From Dryocola clanedunensis_A (lineage in GTDB: Bacteria > Pseudomonadota > Gammaproteobacteria > Enterobacterales > Enterobacteriaceae): DNA of 64,000 nucleotides. The notes beneath the pieces are model-generated. The model saw only the letters and a list, made by a program, of their open reading frames with translations, ran no database searches and had not been told where the DNA came from. Positions 9,328 through 19,164 of the stretch are shown piece by piece. The stretch's first letter is position 1; every line of letters begins with the position of its first letter. The stretch lies in NCBI GenBank assembly GCA_038405435.1, contig JBBYHZ010000001.1; one strand, given 5' to 3'. The position numbers and the translations under genes are program-made.

Positions 9328-9376
9328 AAGGGGTCGTCCCCGAAATAAGAAGAGGCGCAGGCGGGTCGTCCCGCAA
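9328..9376 (-). promoter_or_regulatory. Guanidine-II (mini-ykkC) riboswitch upstream of gdx
   Basis: On the minus strand two short stem-loops share the ACGA loop: GCGGGACGACCCGC (9361-9374) and GGGGACGACCCC (9330-9341). Both stems are perfect, separated by about 18 nt, with the second next to the gdx ribosome site. Paired hairpins with ACGR loops define the guanidine-II class, which raises translation of guanidinium exporters when guanidine is bound. Confidence 0.9.
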
Positions 9377-9602
9377 GGCCGATGCGAAGAGCATAGTTTA
9401 GCACCCGGTCCGGACAAGGAAAATCCCACACGGCTTTTTCCTTTTGCATGAAGCGATGCCCCCTTAGCCCTTGCTAAGCCTGGAATTAGCTCACGATCGT
9501 CACGCAGTTCCGCACTTCAACGGGCGGAGAATGCTCCTATGATTAAGCGTCTCCCTCTCGTCCCTGTAAAGGCTGCAATAATGAATGTCGTGAAGCTTAA
9601 CC

Positions 9603-10199
9603 ATGCTTAAAATATTATTGGTCGATCGCTGTGTTTATAGCCGTCAGGGAATAAAGGACTTAATTAATAAAGATAATATATTCTGTATTGCCGAAACCGA
9701 TAATTTACTGCTGGCTCGGGAGAAAATAATACAGTGGCAGCCGAATATGGTGATTGCCGACTTCTCTGGCTTTTCAGGGATGCTGCATAATATTCGGCAG
9801 CTCTCCGCTATCTATTCCGCCTGCGGGAAGTCGACGCGCCTGATGGTCATGCAAAGCGGCGAACACCAGCAGATTGAGCACTATTGCCGACAGTGGGGTA
9901 CGGCGCAAATCGTCAGCAAATCCATCCCTCTTGATGAGCTACGGAGCTTAACCGAGCGTATTATTCATTCGCGTCCACCCTTCAGGTTTCGCCAGAATAA
10001 CATTGCGCCACTTTTGACGTTACGAGAAGAACGAATTTTGAAATTATGGTCGGAGGCGGTGAGTAACGAGGTAATCGCCCGCGTTATGGGCATCAGCACA
10101 AAAACGGTTTATACCTACAAGCGGAATATAAGGATGAAGCTGGGAGCGGATAACCGCTTTTCTTTATTTTTATCGCCGCCGTTAACGGCAGTAGAATAA
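9603..10199 (+). CDS. ecnR: LuxR-family response-regulator-like protein, EcnR type
   Basis: 198 residues. The N-terminal half resembles a receiver domain (MLKILLVDR with Asp8, a possible phospho-acceptor Asp53 in VIADFSG). The C-terminus (about residues 138-192) is a LuxR-type HTH: LTLREERILKLW, then NEVIARVMGISTKTVYTYK. It sits next to the entericidin genes, the place of ecnR in Citrobacter. No histidine kinase is adjacent, and other acidic-pocket residues are weak, so it may act without classical phosphorylation. The coding DNA is more AT-rich than gdx or efp. The symbol rests on position and architecture. Confidence 0.65.
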   Translation: MLKILLVDRCVYSRQGIKDLINKDNIFCIAETDNLLLAREKIIQWQPNMVIADFSGFSGMLHNIRQLSAIYSACGKSTRLMVMQSGEHQQIEHYCRQWGTAQIVSKSIPLDELRSLTERIIHSRPPFRFRQNNIAPLLTLREERILKLWSEAVSNEVIARVMGISTKTVYTYKRNIRMKLGADNRFSLFLSPPLTAVE

Positions 10200-10236
10200 C
10201 GGTACGGCATAGACTACCGTACCGTAACGACACAAG

Positions 10237-10383
10237 TTAGTCCTGGGCTTTCGTTGCCGCGCCAGAAATCGCGTTACCACCATCCTGAATATCTTCACCA
10301 ACGCCGCGCGTGGTATTACAAGCGGTCAGTAATGACGACAGCACCACAAGTGAAAAGAACGCTGCAATAGTTTTCTTAAGCAT
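10237..10383 (-). CDS. ecnB: Entericidin B lipoprotein
   Basis: 48-residue lipoprotein: signal MLKKTIAAFFSLVVLSSLL, lipobox LTAC, then NTTRGVGEDIQDGGNAISGAA and a KAQD end. It is nearly the same as E. coli EcnB, the bacteriolytic entericidin. It lies downstream of ecnA on the same strand and has its own sigma-S type promoter (10425-10435). Confidence 0.93.
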   Translation of the reverse strand: MLKKTIAAFFSLVVLSSLLTACNTTRGVGEDIQDGGNAISGAATKAQD

Positions 10384-10424
10384 GACATTTTTCCTTTTTT
10401 GCCGATGTGATTGTGTATAGCCAC

Positions 10425-10435
10425 TTAAGCATAGC
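10425..10435 (-). promoter_or_regulatory. Sigma-S type extended -10 for ecnB
   Basis: The minus strand reads GCTATGCTTAA, matching every position of the sigma-S extended -10 consensus KCTAYRCTTAA. It is about 42 bp before the ecnB start. E. coli ecnB is known to be sigma-S dependent; use in this strain is inferred. Confidence 0.75.
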
Positions 10436-10487
10436 CAAAAAATGGAAAGCTGATGTCAATCCTGAGGTTTTTTAGGAGTGATGGAAG

Positions 10488-10622
10488 TTATTTGTTTGCC
10501 GCACGCTCAATGGAGCCACCGAGGTGCTGTAAATCTTCGCCGAAGCCGCGCGTGGTGTTACAGCCGCTCAGAAACGACGCCAGGAATGCGATAAAAAGGA
10601 AACACTTAAGCTTAGAATTCAT
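10488..10622 (-). CDS. ecnA: Entericidin A lipoprotein
   Basis: 44-residue lipoprotein with signal MNSKLKCFLFIAFLASF, lipobox LSGC, then NTTRGFGEDLQHLGGSIERAA. It matches EcnA, described as the antidote partner of EcnB. The shared CNTTRG-GED core shows that ecnA and ecnB are tandem paralogues. It lies just upstream of ecnB and downstream of efp. Confidence 0.9.
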   Translation of the reverse strand: MNSKLKCFLFIAFLASFLSGCNTTRGFGEDLQHLGGSIERAANK

Positions 10623-10683
10623 CTTCCCTGCCTTCAGCTAGCTGCGGCGCAGCCTGCAAAGCTACGCCGCGTTCACGCGTGAA

Positions 10684-11250
10684 TTACTTAACGCGAGAGA
10701 CGTATTCGCCAGTACGAGTATCAACTTTGATAACTTCGCCAATCTGTACGAACAATGGCACTTTAACCACGGCGCCGGTAGTCAGCTTAGCTGGTTTACC
10801 GCCGGTACCTGCGGTGTCGCCTTTCAGGCCTGGATCGGTTTCAACGATTTCCAGCTCAACGAAGTTTGGTGGCTGAACGGCGATTGGACGGCCGTTCCAC
10901 AGGGTCACGATACATTCCGCCTGGTCCAGCATCCATTTCGCGTTATCGCCGATAGCCTTCTCGTCCGCAGCCAGCTGCTCGAAGGTTTCGTTGTTCATGA
11001 AGTGGTAGAATTCACCGTCGTTGTACAGGTAAGTCAGGTTCATATCGATAACGTCTGCGCCTTCGGCGGAGTCGGTAGATTTGAAGGTTTTCTCAACGCG
11101 GGTACCGGTCAGCAGGCGGCGCATTTTCACGCGGGCAAACGCCTGGCCTTTACCTGGTTTCACGAACTCGCTGGATTCGACAGCGTAAGGTTCGCCTTCG
11201 AACATGATTTTAAGACCGGCACGGAAATCGTTGCTAGAATAAGTCGCCAT
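10684..11250 (-). CDS. efp: Translation elongation factor P
   Basis: 188 residues, the normal EF-P length, with three beta-barrel domains. EF-P binds between the ribosomal P and E sites and rescues stalling at polyproline. Lys34 in FVKPGKGQAF is the residue that EpmA beta-lysylates. The start MATYSSNDFRAG was chosen; the frame continues upstream only through DNA that overlaps epmB. Divergent from epmB across a 40-bp spacer. Confidence 0.97.
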   Translation of the reverse strand: MATYSSNDFRAGLKIMFEGEPYAVESSEFVKPGKGQAFARVKMRRLLTGTRVEKTFKSTDSAEGADVIDMNLTYLYNDGEFYHFMNNETFEQLAADEKAIGDNAKWMLDQAECIVTLWNGRPIAVQPPNFVELEIVETDPGLKGDTAGTGGKPAKLTTGAVVKVPLFVQIGEVIKVDTRTGEYVSRVK

Positions 11251-11290
11251 AAGGCCCTCTGAAATTGTTAATTGGTAGCTTAGCCAAAAA

Positions 11291-12319
11291 ATGGCACACA
11301 TTGTAACCCTAAATCCCCCCCGCAGAGAAGATTGGTTAACGCAACTTGCCGATGTTATAACCGATCCTGACGAACTGCTGCACATTTTAAATGTAGATGC
11401 CGACGAAGAGCTATTGGCAGGACGTGACGCACGTCGACTTTTTGCGCTTCGCGTCCCGCGCGCCTTCGTGGCCCGCATGGAAAAAGGTAATCCGCAGGAT
11501 CCGCTGCTGCGCCAGGTGTTGACCGCTCAGGAAGAGTTCGTTGCCGCCCCCGGCTTCAGCACCGACCCGCTGGAAGAGCAGCACAGCGTAGTGCCCGGCC
11601 TGCTGCATAAATACCGCAACCGCGCCCTGCTGCTGGTAAAAGGCGGCTGCGCCGTTAACTGCCGTTATTGCTTCCGCCGCCACTTCCCGTATGCCGATAA
11701 TCAGGGCAATAAGCGCAACTGGCAGGCCGCGCTGGCGTATATCAGCGAACACCCCGAGCTGGACGAGATTATTTTCTCCGGTGGCGATCCGCTGATGGCC
11801 AAAGATCACGAGCTGGACTGGCTGCTGGGCGAACTGGAAGCCATCCCGCACATTAAGCGCCTGCGCATTCACAGCCGGTTGCCAATAGTTATCCCGGCGC
11901 GCATTACCGAAACGCTGACGGCTCGCATTGCCCGCTCACGCCTTCAGGTGCTGCTGGTGAACCACGTCAACCACGCGCAGGAGATTGGCGATGAGTTTCG
12001 TGAAGCGATGAAAAGCCTGCGTCAGGCGGGCGTCACGCTGCTTAACCAGAGCGTGCTGCTGCGGGGCGTGAACGATAGCGCCGTGACGCTGGCGGAGCTG
12101 AGCAATGCGCTGTTTGATGCGGGCGTAATGCCTTATTACCTGCACGTGCTGGATAAGGTGCAGGGCGCGGCGCATTTCATGGTCAGTGACGATGAAGCAA
12201 GAAAGATTATGCGGGAGCTGCTGACGCTGGTTTCGGGCTATATGGTGCCGAAGCTGGCCCGCGAGATTGGCGGAGAGCCGAGCAAGACGCCGCTGGATTT
12301 GCAGCTGCGGCAGAGCTAA
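11291..12319 (+). CDS. epmB: EF-P beta-lysylation protein EpmB (lysine 2,3-aminomutase family)
   Basis: 342-residue radical SAM, PLP-dependent enzyme that converts (S)-alpha-lysine to (R)-beta-lysine for EpmA. The [4Fe-4S] motif CAVNCRYC supplies Cys120, Cys124 and Cys127. The SAM-binding IIFSGGDPLM follows. It starts at MAHIVTLNPPRREDW. Divergent from efp, the usual enteric arrangement. Confidence 0.96.
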   Translation: MAHIVTLNPPRREDWLTQLADVITDPDELLHILNVDADEELLAGRDARRLFALRVPRAFVARMEKGNPQDPLLRQVLTAQEEFVAAPGFSTDPLEEQHSVVPGLLHKYRNRALLLVKGGCAVNCRYCFRRHFPYADNQGNKRNWQAALAYISEHPELDEIIFSGGDPLMAKDHELDWLLGELEAIPHIKRLRIHSRLPIVIPARITETLTARIARSRLQVLLVNHVNHAQEIGDEFREAMKSLRQAGVTLLNQSVLLRGVNDSAVTLAELSNALFDAGVMPYYLHVLDKVQGAAHFMVSDDEARKIMRELLTLVSGYMVPKLAREIGGEPSKTPLDLQLRQS

Positions 12320-12328
12320 AGCTAAAGC

Positions 12329-12358
12329 GGTGGATGACGCTTCGCTTATCCACCCTAC
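12329..12358. repeat. REP-type palindrome
   Basis: GGTGGATGACGC ... GCTTATCCACC forms one REP-like hairpin downstream of epmB, similar to the first unit of the element at 3688. Confidence 0.65.
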
Positions 12359-12370
12359 AAAATTGGGCAT

Positions 12371-12411
12371 TCCCCTCACCCCAGCCCTCTCCCCAAAGGG
12401 GGGAGGGAGAA
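12371..12411. repeat. GC-rich interspersed repeat, same family as the insert in dsbD
   Basis: CCCCTCACCCCAGCCCTCTC then CCAAAGGGGGGAGGGAGA forms an imperfect hairpin. Its reverse complement matches the end of the repeat inside dsbD (about 19656-19680) with a single difference over about 25 bp. Here it is intergenic, between epmB and yjeI. Confidence 0.7.
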
Positions 12412-12438
12412 AACAACCGGGATAAGGGCAAAATTACA

Positions 12439-12795
12439 TCAGTTCGGGCACTTATACACCTGGCCGTTCATGACGCTTGCGGTCGGCGCGAAGCTCGACA
12501 GCAGATTCTGGCTTGGGCTGCTGACGCCATAAATCACGTTACCGCCCATTGCGGCCGCATTGTTACGCAGGGCATTTGCCGCGCCGCGCATCGAGCCGCC
12601 CTCTTCGCCGTGCTGACCAGATAGCCAGTTGCTCTGCTCACCGCTGGCGCTGCCTAACAGCTGGCAGTTGCTGGCCGGCTTCTCTTCAACAAAGCGAACG
12701 CTTTGACCCGCGGCACTCAGATCGTTATTGCTGGTACTGCATCCCGCCAGCAGCAACGCTGCCACAGCCATTCCTGCTGAAACTTTTATGCGCAT
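12439..12795 (-). CDS. yjeI: DUF4156-type outer membrane lipoprotein YjeI
   Basis: 118 residues. The start MRIKVSAGMAVAALLLAGC gives a compact signal with lipobox LLAGC; an upstream in-frame ATG at 12825 would add 10 residues and spoil the signal. Conserved QSNWLSGQHGEEGGSMRGAANALRN and MGGNVIYGVSSPSQ identify YjeI. Function unknown. It lies downstream of groL on the same strand, with its own spacer. Confidence 0.88.
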   Translation of the reverse strand: MRIKVSAGMAVAALLLAGCSTSNNDLSAAGQSVRFVEEKPASNCQLLGSASGEQSNWLSGQHGEEGGSMRGAANALRNNAAAMGGNVIYGVSSPSQNLLSSFAPTASVMNGQVYKCPN

Positions 12796-12936
12796 GTTGT
12801 TCCCCGTAATCAATGCTGTGTTCAATGTAGTCGTGGGCCATCATCACCCGGTATGACCTTATACCAGACTGAGGCCCAAAAGAAAAAACCCTCAGCCATT
12901 TCTGACTGAGGGTTCTTTAACACAAGGTGCTTTGGG

Positions 12937-14583
<1,647 letters not shown>

Positions 14584-14621
14584 TCTTTTTTTCCCTTAAA
14601 TTCGTTTAATTTGCCTGCGGA

Positions 14622-14915
14622 TTACGCTTCAACAATTGCCAGGATGTCGCTTTCGGACATGATCAACACTTCTTCATTGTCGATCTTCTCGGACTTCACA
14701 CCGTAACCATCGTTGAAAATCACGATGTCGCCGACTTTTACGTCCAGCGGTTGCACGTTACCGTTTTCCAGGATGCGGCCTTTACCGACAGCGATGATTT
14801 CGCCACGAGTTGATTTACCTGCTGCGCTACCGGTCAGCACGATGCCGCCTGCAGACTTGGACTCAACTTCTTTACGCTTGACGATGACGCGGTCGTGTAG
14901 TGGACGAATACTCAT
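14622..14915 (-). CDS. groS: 10 kDa co-chaperonin GroES
   Basis: 97 residues. The start is MSIRPLHDRVIVKRKEVE; an upstream in-frame ATG at 14948 is ignored. The mobile loop is the segment SAGGIVLTGSAA that contacts GroEL. An AGGAGAG ribosome site precedes the ATG. First gene of the groESL operon. Confidence 0.98.
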   Translation of the reverse strand: MSIRPLHDRVIVKRKEVESKSAGGIVLTGSAAGKSTRGEIIAVGKGRILENGNVQPLDVKVGDIVIFNDGYGVKSEKIDNEEVLIMSESDILAIVEA

Positions 14916-14996
14916 GTGATAGCTCTCCTTTGAGAAAGTCAGTATCAATTGTTTGGGTAACGCCGGCCCAGATGGGTTATCGGCTGGTGACGTGAG

Positions 14997-15025
14997 AGAT
15001 GGGGATGCGCCTTCCCCCCTTCAAG
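14997..15025 (-). promoter_or_regulatory. Sigma-32 heat-shock promoter of groESL
   Basis: On the minus strand the -35 CTTGAA (15020-15025) and the -10 CCCCATCT (14997-15004) are 15 bases apart, matching the sigma-32 consensus. The -35 lies in a C6-TTGAA-G6 inverted repeat (about 15014-15030), conserved at E. coli groE. Confidence 0.9.
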
Positions 15026-15051
15026 GGGGGAAAACAAAAAAATTATAATTT

Positions 15052-15549
15052 TTAACGATTGTGACGGTCGTCGTTATCACGGAAATCGTCACGCTCTTCG
15101 AGGCGCTTTGGGCCATCGTCCTTACGCTGGTACTCACCGTCGAAGGTCTGGCCGCCGTCCGCCCCCGCGCTGAAACCACCGCCAGGCATGCGGGAGAAGC
15201 GCAGATGGGGCATCAGCTTCATGGTCAGATGCTTCTGGACCGGCGGTAACAGCAGCAGCAGGCCCAGGAAATCCGTGAAGAAGCCGGGCAGCAGCAGCAG
15301 GAAGCCGGACAGCACCAGCGAGACGCTCTTTATCATCTCTGCCGCAGGGCTTTCGCCAGCCGCCATCTTCTGCTGCATCTGCATGAAGGTTTTAAAGCCC
15401 TGGTTGCGCACCAGCGACATACCGATGATGGAGGTAAAGATGACCAGCAGCAGGGTCAGCAGGACGCCAAACACATGAGCGACCTGAATAAATATGGATA
15501 TCTCTATGTAAACATAAAGAAAAATGGCAATTAACGGTATCCAGCGCAC
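15052..15549 (-). CDS. fxsA: FxsA membrane protein
   Basis: 165-residue inner-membrane protein (E. coli about 158). Spans lie at about residues 4-20, 27-45 and 75-97, with a soluble charged tail ending in Asp/Arg/His-rich sequence. In E. coli, overproduction reduces exclusion of phage T7 by the F factor. Function otherwise unknown. It lies upstream of groS on the same strand, as in E. coli. Confidence 0.92.
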   Translation of the reverse strand: MRWIPLIAIFLYVYIEISIFIQVAHVFGVLLTLLLVIFTSIIGMSLVRNQGFKTFMQMQQKMAAGESPAAEMIKSVSLVLSGFLLLLPGFFTDFLGLLLLLPPVQKHLTMKLMPHLRFSRMPGGGFSAGADGGQTFDGEYQRKDDGPKRLEERDDFRDNDDRHNR

Positions 15550-15684
15550 CGTATTCTCCTGTAATGAGGCAGGCGCACCAGTGCACCTGCGAAAGGGTCA
15601 GCACTAACGCATTGCTAACAGATGGTGACGCTTTAGCCAAAGATCAATCTAACCACCAGCTTATTTTTCACGAAATCTTCATCC

Positions 15685-15700
15685 GTTGATCGAAATCACA
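15685..15700. promoter_or_regulatory. CRP-like site upstream of aspA
   Basis: GTTGA-TCGAAA-TCACA matches TGTGA-N6-TCACA at most positions. It lies about 190 bp before the aspA ATG. A further half-site TGTGAT follows at about 15716. E. coli aspA is CRP-activated; function here is inferred. Confidence 0.5.
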
Positions 15701-15887
15701 TATTAATAATTGTTATGTGATGTCGCTTTTAATAAGTGATCCAGATAGCTGCTTTTCGCTATGATCAGCATATCATCACGGCATGGAGACCGATTATGGA
15801 CATATTCTTCGGTCTATTCATCTCACGACCACACATCCTGTGCGTGAAAACGGTACATTTATTGGCAGCTTGAAAAAGAAGGTTCAC

Positions 15888-17324
15888 ATGTTAAATAACA
15901 TTCGTATCGAAGAAGATTTGTTGGGTACCAGGGAAGTGCCAGCGGACGCCTACTACGGCGTTCATACTCTGAGAGCGATTGAAAACTTCTACATCAGTAA
16001 CAACAAAATCAGCGATATCCCTGAATTTGTGCGCGGTATGGTCATGGTGAAGAAAGCGGCAGCGATGGCGAACAAGGAGTTGCAGACCATCCCGAAAAGC
16101 ATTGCCAACACCATTATTCAGGCCTGTGACGAAGTGTTGAACAACGGCAAGTGCATGGATCAGTTCCCGGTAGACGTTTACCAGGGCGGGGCCGGTACCT
16201 CCGTTAACATGAACACCAACGAAGTGCTCGCCAATATCGGGCTTGAGCTGATGGGCCACCAGAAAGGTGAGTATCAGTACCTCAACCCGAACGACCACGT
16301 CAATAAATGCCAGTCCACCAACGATGCCTACCCAACCGGTTTCCGCATCGCGGTATATGCCTCTATCGTCAAGCTGATCGATGCTATCAACCAGCTCGGC
16401 GACGGCTTCCAGCGCAAAGCTGTCGAATTCGAAAACATTCTGAAAATGGGCCGTACCCAGCTGCAGGATGCGGTGCCGATGACGCTGGGCCAGGAGTTCC
16501 ACGCCTTTAACGTCCTGCTGACCGAAGAGACTAAAAACCTGCTGCGCACCGCAGAGCTGCTGCTGGAAGTTAACCTCGGCGCGACGGCAATCGGTACGCG
16601 TCTGAACACCCCTGAAGGCTACCAGCAGCTGGCCGTGCAGAAGCTGGCGGAAGTCAGCAACCTGCCGTGCGTACCGGCGGAAGACCTGATTGAAGCGACC
16701 TCCGACTGCGGCGCCTACGTCATGGTGCACAGCTCGCTCAAGCGCCTGGCGGTGAAAATGTCGAAGATCTGTAACGACCTTCGCCTGCTCTCCTCCGGTC
16801 CGCGCTCCGGCCTGAACGAAATCAACCTGCCAGAGCTGCAGGCCGGCTCTTCAATCATGCCTGCTAAGGTGAACCCGGTAGTGCCGGAAGTGGTGAACCA
16901 GGTGTGCTTCAAAGTCATCGGCAACGACATTACCGTGACCATGGCCTCTGAAGCGGGCCAGCTGCAGCTGAACGTCATGGAGCCGGTGATTGGCCAGGCG
17001 ATGTTTGAGTCCATCCACATCCTGACCAACGCCTGCTACAACCTGCTGGAAAAATGCATCAACGGCATCACCGCTAACAAAGAAGTGTGCGAGAGCTACG
17101 TCTACAACTCGATTGGTATTGTGACTTATCTTAACCCGTTCATTGGCCACCACAACGGTGACATCGTCGGGAAGATTTGCGCGGAGACGGGTAAAAGCGT
17201 ACGCGAGGTTGTGCTGGAACGCGGCCTGCTTACGGAAGCAGAGCTGGACGATATTTTCTCGGTCCATAACCTGATGCACCCGGTCTACAAAGCCAAACGC
17301 TACACGGATGAAAGTGAACAATGA
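15888..17324 (+). CDS. aspA: Aspartate ammonia-lyase (aspartase)
   Basis: 478 residues, exactly the E. coli length, using the ATG at 15888 after AAGAAGG (start MLNNIRIEEDLLGTREVPAD). The frame is open 35 codons further upstream, but that segment is not conserved. It converts L-aspartate to fumarate and ammonia. The fumarase/aspartase signature GSSIMPAKVNPV with the catalytic Ser loop is present. The fumarate supplies FrdABCD, and the adjacent dcuA imports aspartate and fumarate. Confidence 0.97.
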   Translation: MLNNIRIEEDLLGTREVPADAYYGVHTLRAIENFYISNNKISDIPEFVRGMVMVKKAAAMANKELQTIPKSIANTIIQACDEVLNNGKCMDQFPVDVYQGGAGTSVNMNTNEVLANIGLELMGHQKGEYQYLNPNDHVNKCQSTNDAYPTGFRIAVYASIVKLIDAINQLGDGFQRKAVEFENILKMGRTQLQDAVPMTLGQEFHAFNVLLTEETKNLLRTAELLLEVNLGATAIGTRLNTPEGYQQLAVQKLAEVSNLPCVPAEDLIEATSDCGAYVMVHSSLKRLAVKMSKICNDLRLLSSGPRSGLNEINLPELQAGSSIMPAKVNPVVPEVVNQVCFKVIGNDITVTMASEAGQLQLNVMEPVIGQAMFESIHILTNACYNLLEKCINGITANKEVCESYVYNSIGIVTYLNPFIGHHNGDIVGKICAETGKSVREVVLERGLLTEAELDDIFSVHNLMHPVYKAKRYTDESEQ

Positions 17325-17352
17325 TATTCACGAGTAGCTAGCTAAGCCAAAA

Positions 17353-17379
17353 GGCACGTCCATCGCGACGTGCCTTTTT
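17353..17379 (+). terminator. Intrinsic terminator after aspA
   Basis: GGCACGTC-CATCGC-GACGTGCC followed by TTTTT, between aspA and dcuA. It suggests that dcuA is partly transcribed by read-through, or from its own promoter. Confidence 0.9.
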
Positions 17380-17442
17380 CGTTTCATAAACACAATAATA
17401 CAACAACTCATTTTCAACTCATTAATCTTCAAGGAAGCATCC

Positions 17443-18744
17443 ATGATAGTCATCGAGCTCATCATCGTGTTGGCAGCCATATTTCTTGGCGCAAGGTTAG
17501 GCGGTATCGGTATCGGCTATGCCGGGGGACTGGGGGTGCTGGTGCTGGCGCTGATAGGCGTAAAACCCGGCCATATCCCCTTTGATGTTATTTCCATTAT
17601 TATGGCGGTGATCGCGGCTATCTCTGCGATGCAGATCGCGGGCGGCCTTGACTACCTGGTTAACCAGACTGAAAAGCTGCTGCGCAAGAACCCGAAATAC
17701 ATCACTATTCTCGCGCCCATCGTGACCTACTTCCTGACGATTTTTGCGGGAACCGGCAACATCTCTTTAGCCACGCTGCCGGTAATTGCAGAAGTTGCAA
17801 AAGAGCAGGGTATTAAGCCTTGTCGTCCTCTGTCCACCGCCGTTGTTTCGGCTCAGATTGCTATCACCGCGTCCCCAATTTCGGCGGCAGTGGTGTATAT
17901 GTCCTCCGTGCTCGAAGGCCATGGCGTCAGCTACATTCATCTGCTGGCGGTGGTCATCCCTTCTACGCTGATGGCCGTGCTGATCATGTCCTTCCTGGTC
18001 TCTAAGCTGTTCAACTCAAAGCTCTCTGACGATCCGGTTTACCGCAAGCGCCTGGAAGAGGGGCTTATCGAACTGCGTGGCGACAAGCAGATGGAGATCA
18101 AGCCCCGGGCTAAAGCGTCCGTGCTGATGTTCCTGCTTGGGGTGGTGTGCGTTGTTATCTACGCCATTATCAACAGCCCGAGCCTGGGCCTGGTCGCCAC
18201 GCCGCTGATGAACACCACCAATGCGATCCTGATTATCATGCTGTCCGTCGCCACGCTGACTACCGTCTTCTGCGGCGTTGAAACTGAAAGCATCCTTAGC
18301 TCAAGCACTTTCAAAGCGGGCATGAGCGCCTGTATCTGTATCCTGGGCGTGGCCTGGCTTGGTGATACCTTTGTTTCCGCCAACATCGATTGGATTAAAG
18401 AGACGGCCGGTAGCGTGATCCAGAGCCATCCGTGGCTGCTGGCGGTGATCTTCTTCTTCGCCTCCGCCCTGCTCTACTCCCAGGCGGCGACCGCTAAGGC
18501 GCTGATGCCGATGGCCCTGGCCCTGAACGTTTCGCCACTGACCGCGGTTGCTTCTTTTGCCGCCGTTTCCGGCCTGTTTATTCTGCCAACCTACCCGACG
18601 CTGGTCGCTGCGGTACAGATGGACGACACCGGCACCACGCGCATTGGCAAGTTCGTCTTTAATCATCCGTTCTTTATTCCGGGCACGATAGGCGTTGTGC
18701 TTTCGGTCTGCTTCGGCTTCCTGCTGGGCAGCTTCATTTTGTAA
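17443..18744 (+). CDS. dcuA: Anaerobic C4-dicarboxylate transporter DcuA
   Basis: 433-residue inner-membrane carrier of the DcuA/DcuB family with about ten spans. It exchanges aspartate, fumarate, malate and succinate, and imports L-aspartate. Seen: N-terminus MIVIELIIVLAAIFLGARLG and the conserved TYFLTIFAGTGNISLATLPVIAE. Downstream of aspA, the conserved functional pair. Confidence 0.97.
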   Translation: MIVIELIIVLAAIFLGARLGGIGIGYAGGLGVLVLALIGVKPGHIPFDVISIIMAVIAAISAMQIAGGLDYLVNQTEKLLRKNPKYITILAPIVTYFLTIFAGTGNISLATLPVIAEVAKEQGIKPCRPLSTAVVSAQIAITASPISAAVVYMSSVLEGHGVSYIHLLAVVIPSTLMAVLIMSFLVSKLFNSKLSDDPVYRKRLEEGLIELRGDKQMEIKPRAKASVLMFLLGVVCVVIYAIINSPSLGLVATPLMNTTNAILIIMLSVATLTTVFCGVETESILSSSTFKAGMSACICILGVAWLGDTFVSANIDWIKETAGSVIQSHPWLLAVIFFFASALLYSQAATAKALMPMALALNVSPLTAVASFAAVSGLFILPTYPTLVAAVQMDDTGTTRIGKFVFNHPFFIPGTIGVVLSVCFGFLLGSFIL

Positions 18745-18840
18745 ATATCCCAAAACGCGGGTCGCTTTGCGGCCCGTTCTCTTCTCGCTCGTCCCGCCGT
18801 GCTATAGTCACCCGCAGTTTCCCTTCAGAGGAGGTTTGCG

Positions 18841-19164
18841 ATGTCGACTACCCAGGCCGTTGTCATATTGTGTACTGCCCCGGATGAGGCCACCGCCCAG
18901 GATCTTGCCGCTCTCGTACTGGCAGAAAAGCTCGCCGCGTGCGTGACCCTGCTGCCCGGCGCTACCTCGCTCTACTACTGGGAGGGGAAAATGGAACAGG
19001 AGTATGAAGTGCAGATGGTGCTTAAAAGCGACGTTGACCATCAGGAAGCGCTGCTGGCCTGTCTGAAATCGCACCATCCTTACAAAACACCTGAATTACT
19101 GGCTCTGCCGGTTACCCACGGAGATAGTGAATACCTCTCATGGCTCTACGCATCTTTACGCTGA
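18841..19164 (+). CDS. cutA: Divalent-cation tolerance protein CutA
   Basis: 107-residue trimeric ferredoxin-like protein. Conserved EKLAACVTLLPGATSLYYWEGK and HPYKTPELLALPV identify CutA1. It is linked with copper and divalent metal tolerance, probably through signalling or metal binding. Its 3' end overlaps the dsbD start by 25 bp, so translation is probably coupled. Confidence 0.95.
   Translation: MSTTQAVVILCTAPDEATAQDLAALVLAEKLAACVTLLPGATSLYYWEGKMEQEYEVQMVLKSDVDHQEALLACLKSHHPYKTPELLALPVTHGDSEYLSWLYASLR

Noticed and set aside
15014..15030. C6-TTGAA-G6 hairpin read as a terminator after fxsA
   Set aside because: No T-run follows on the minus strand, and it contains the -35 of the groE heat-shock promoter.
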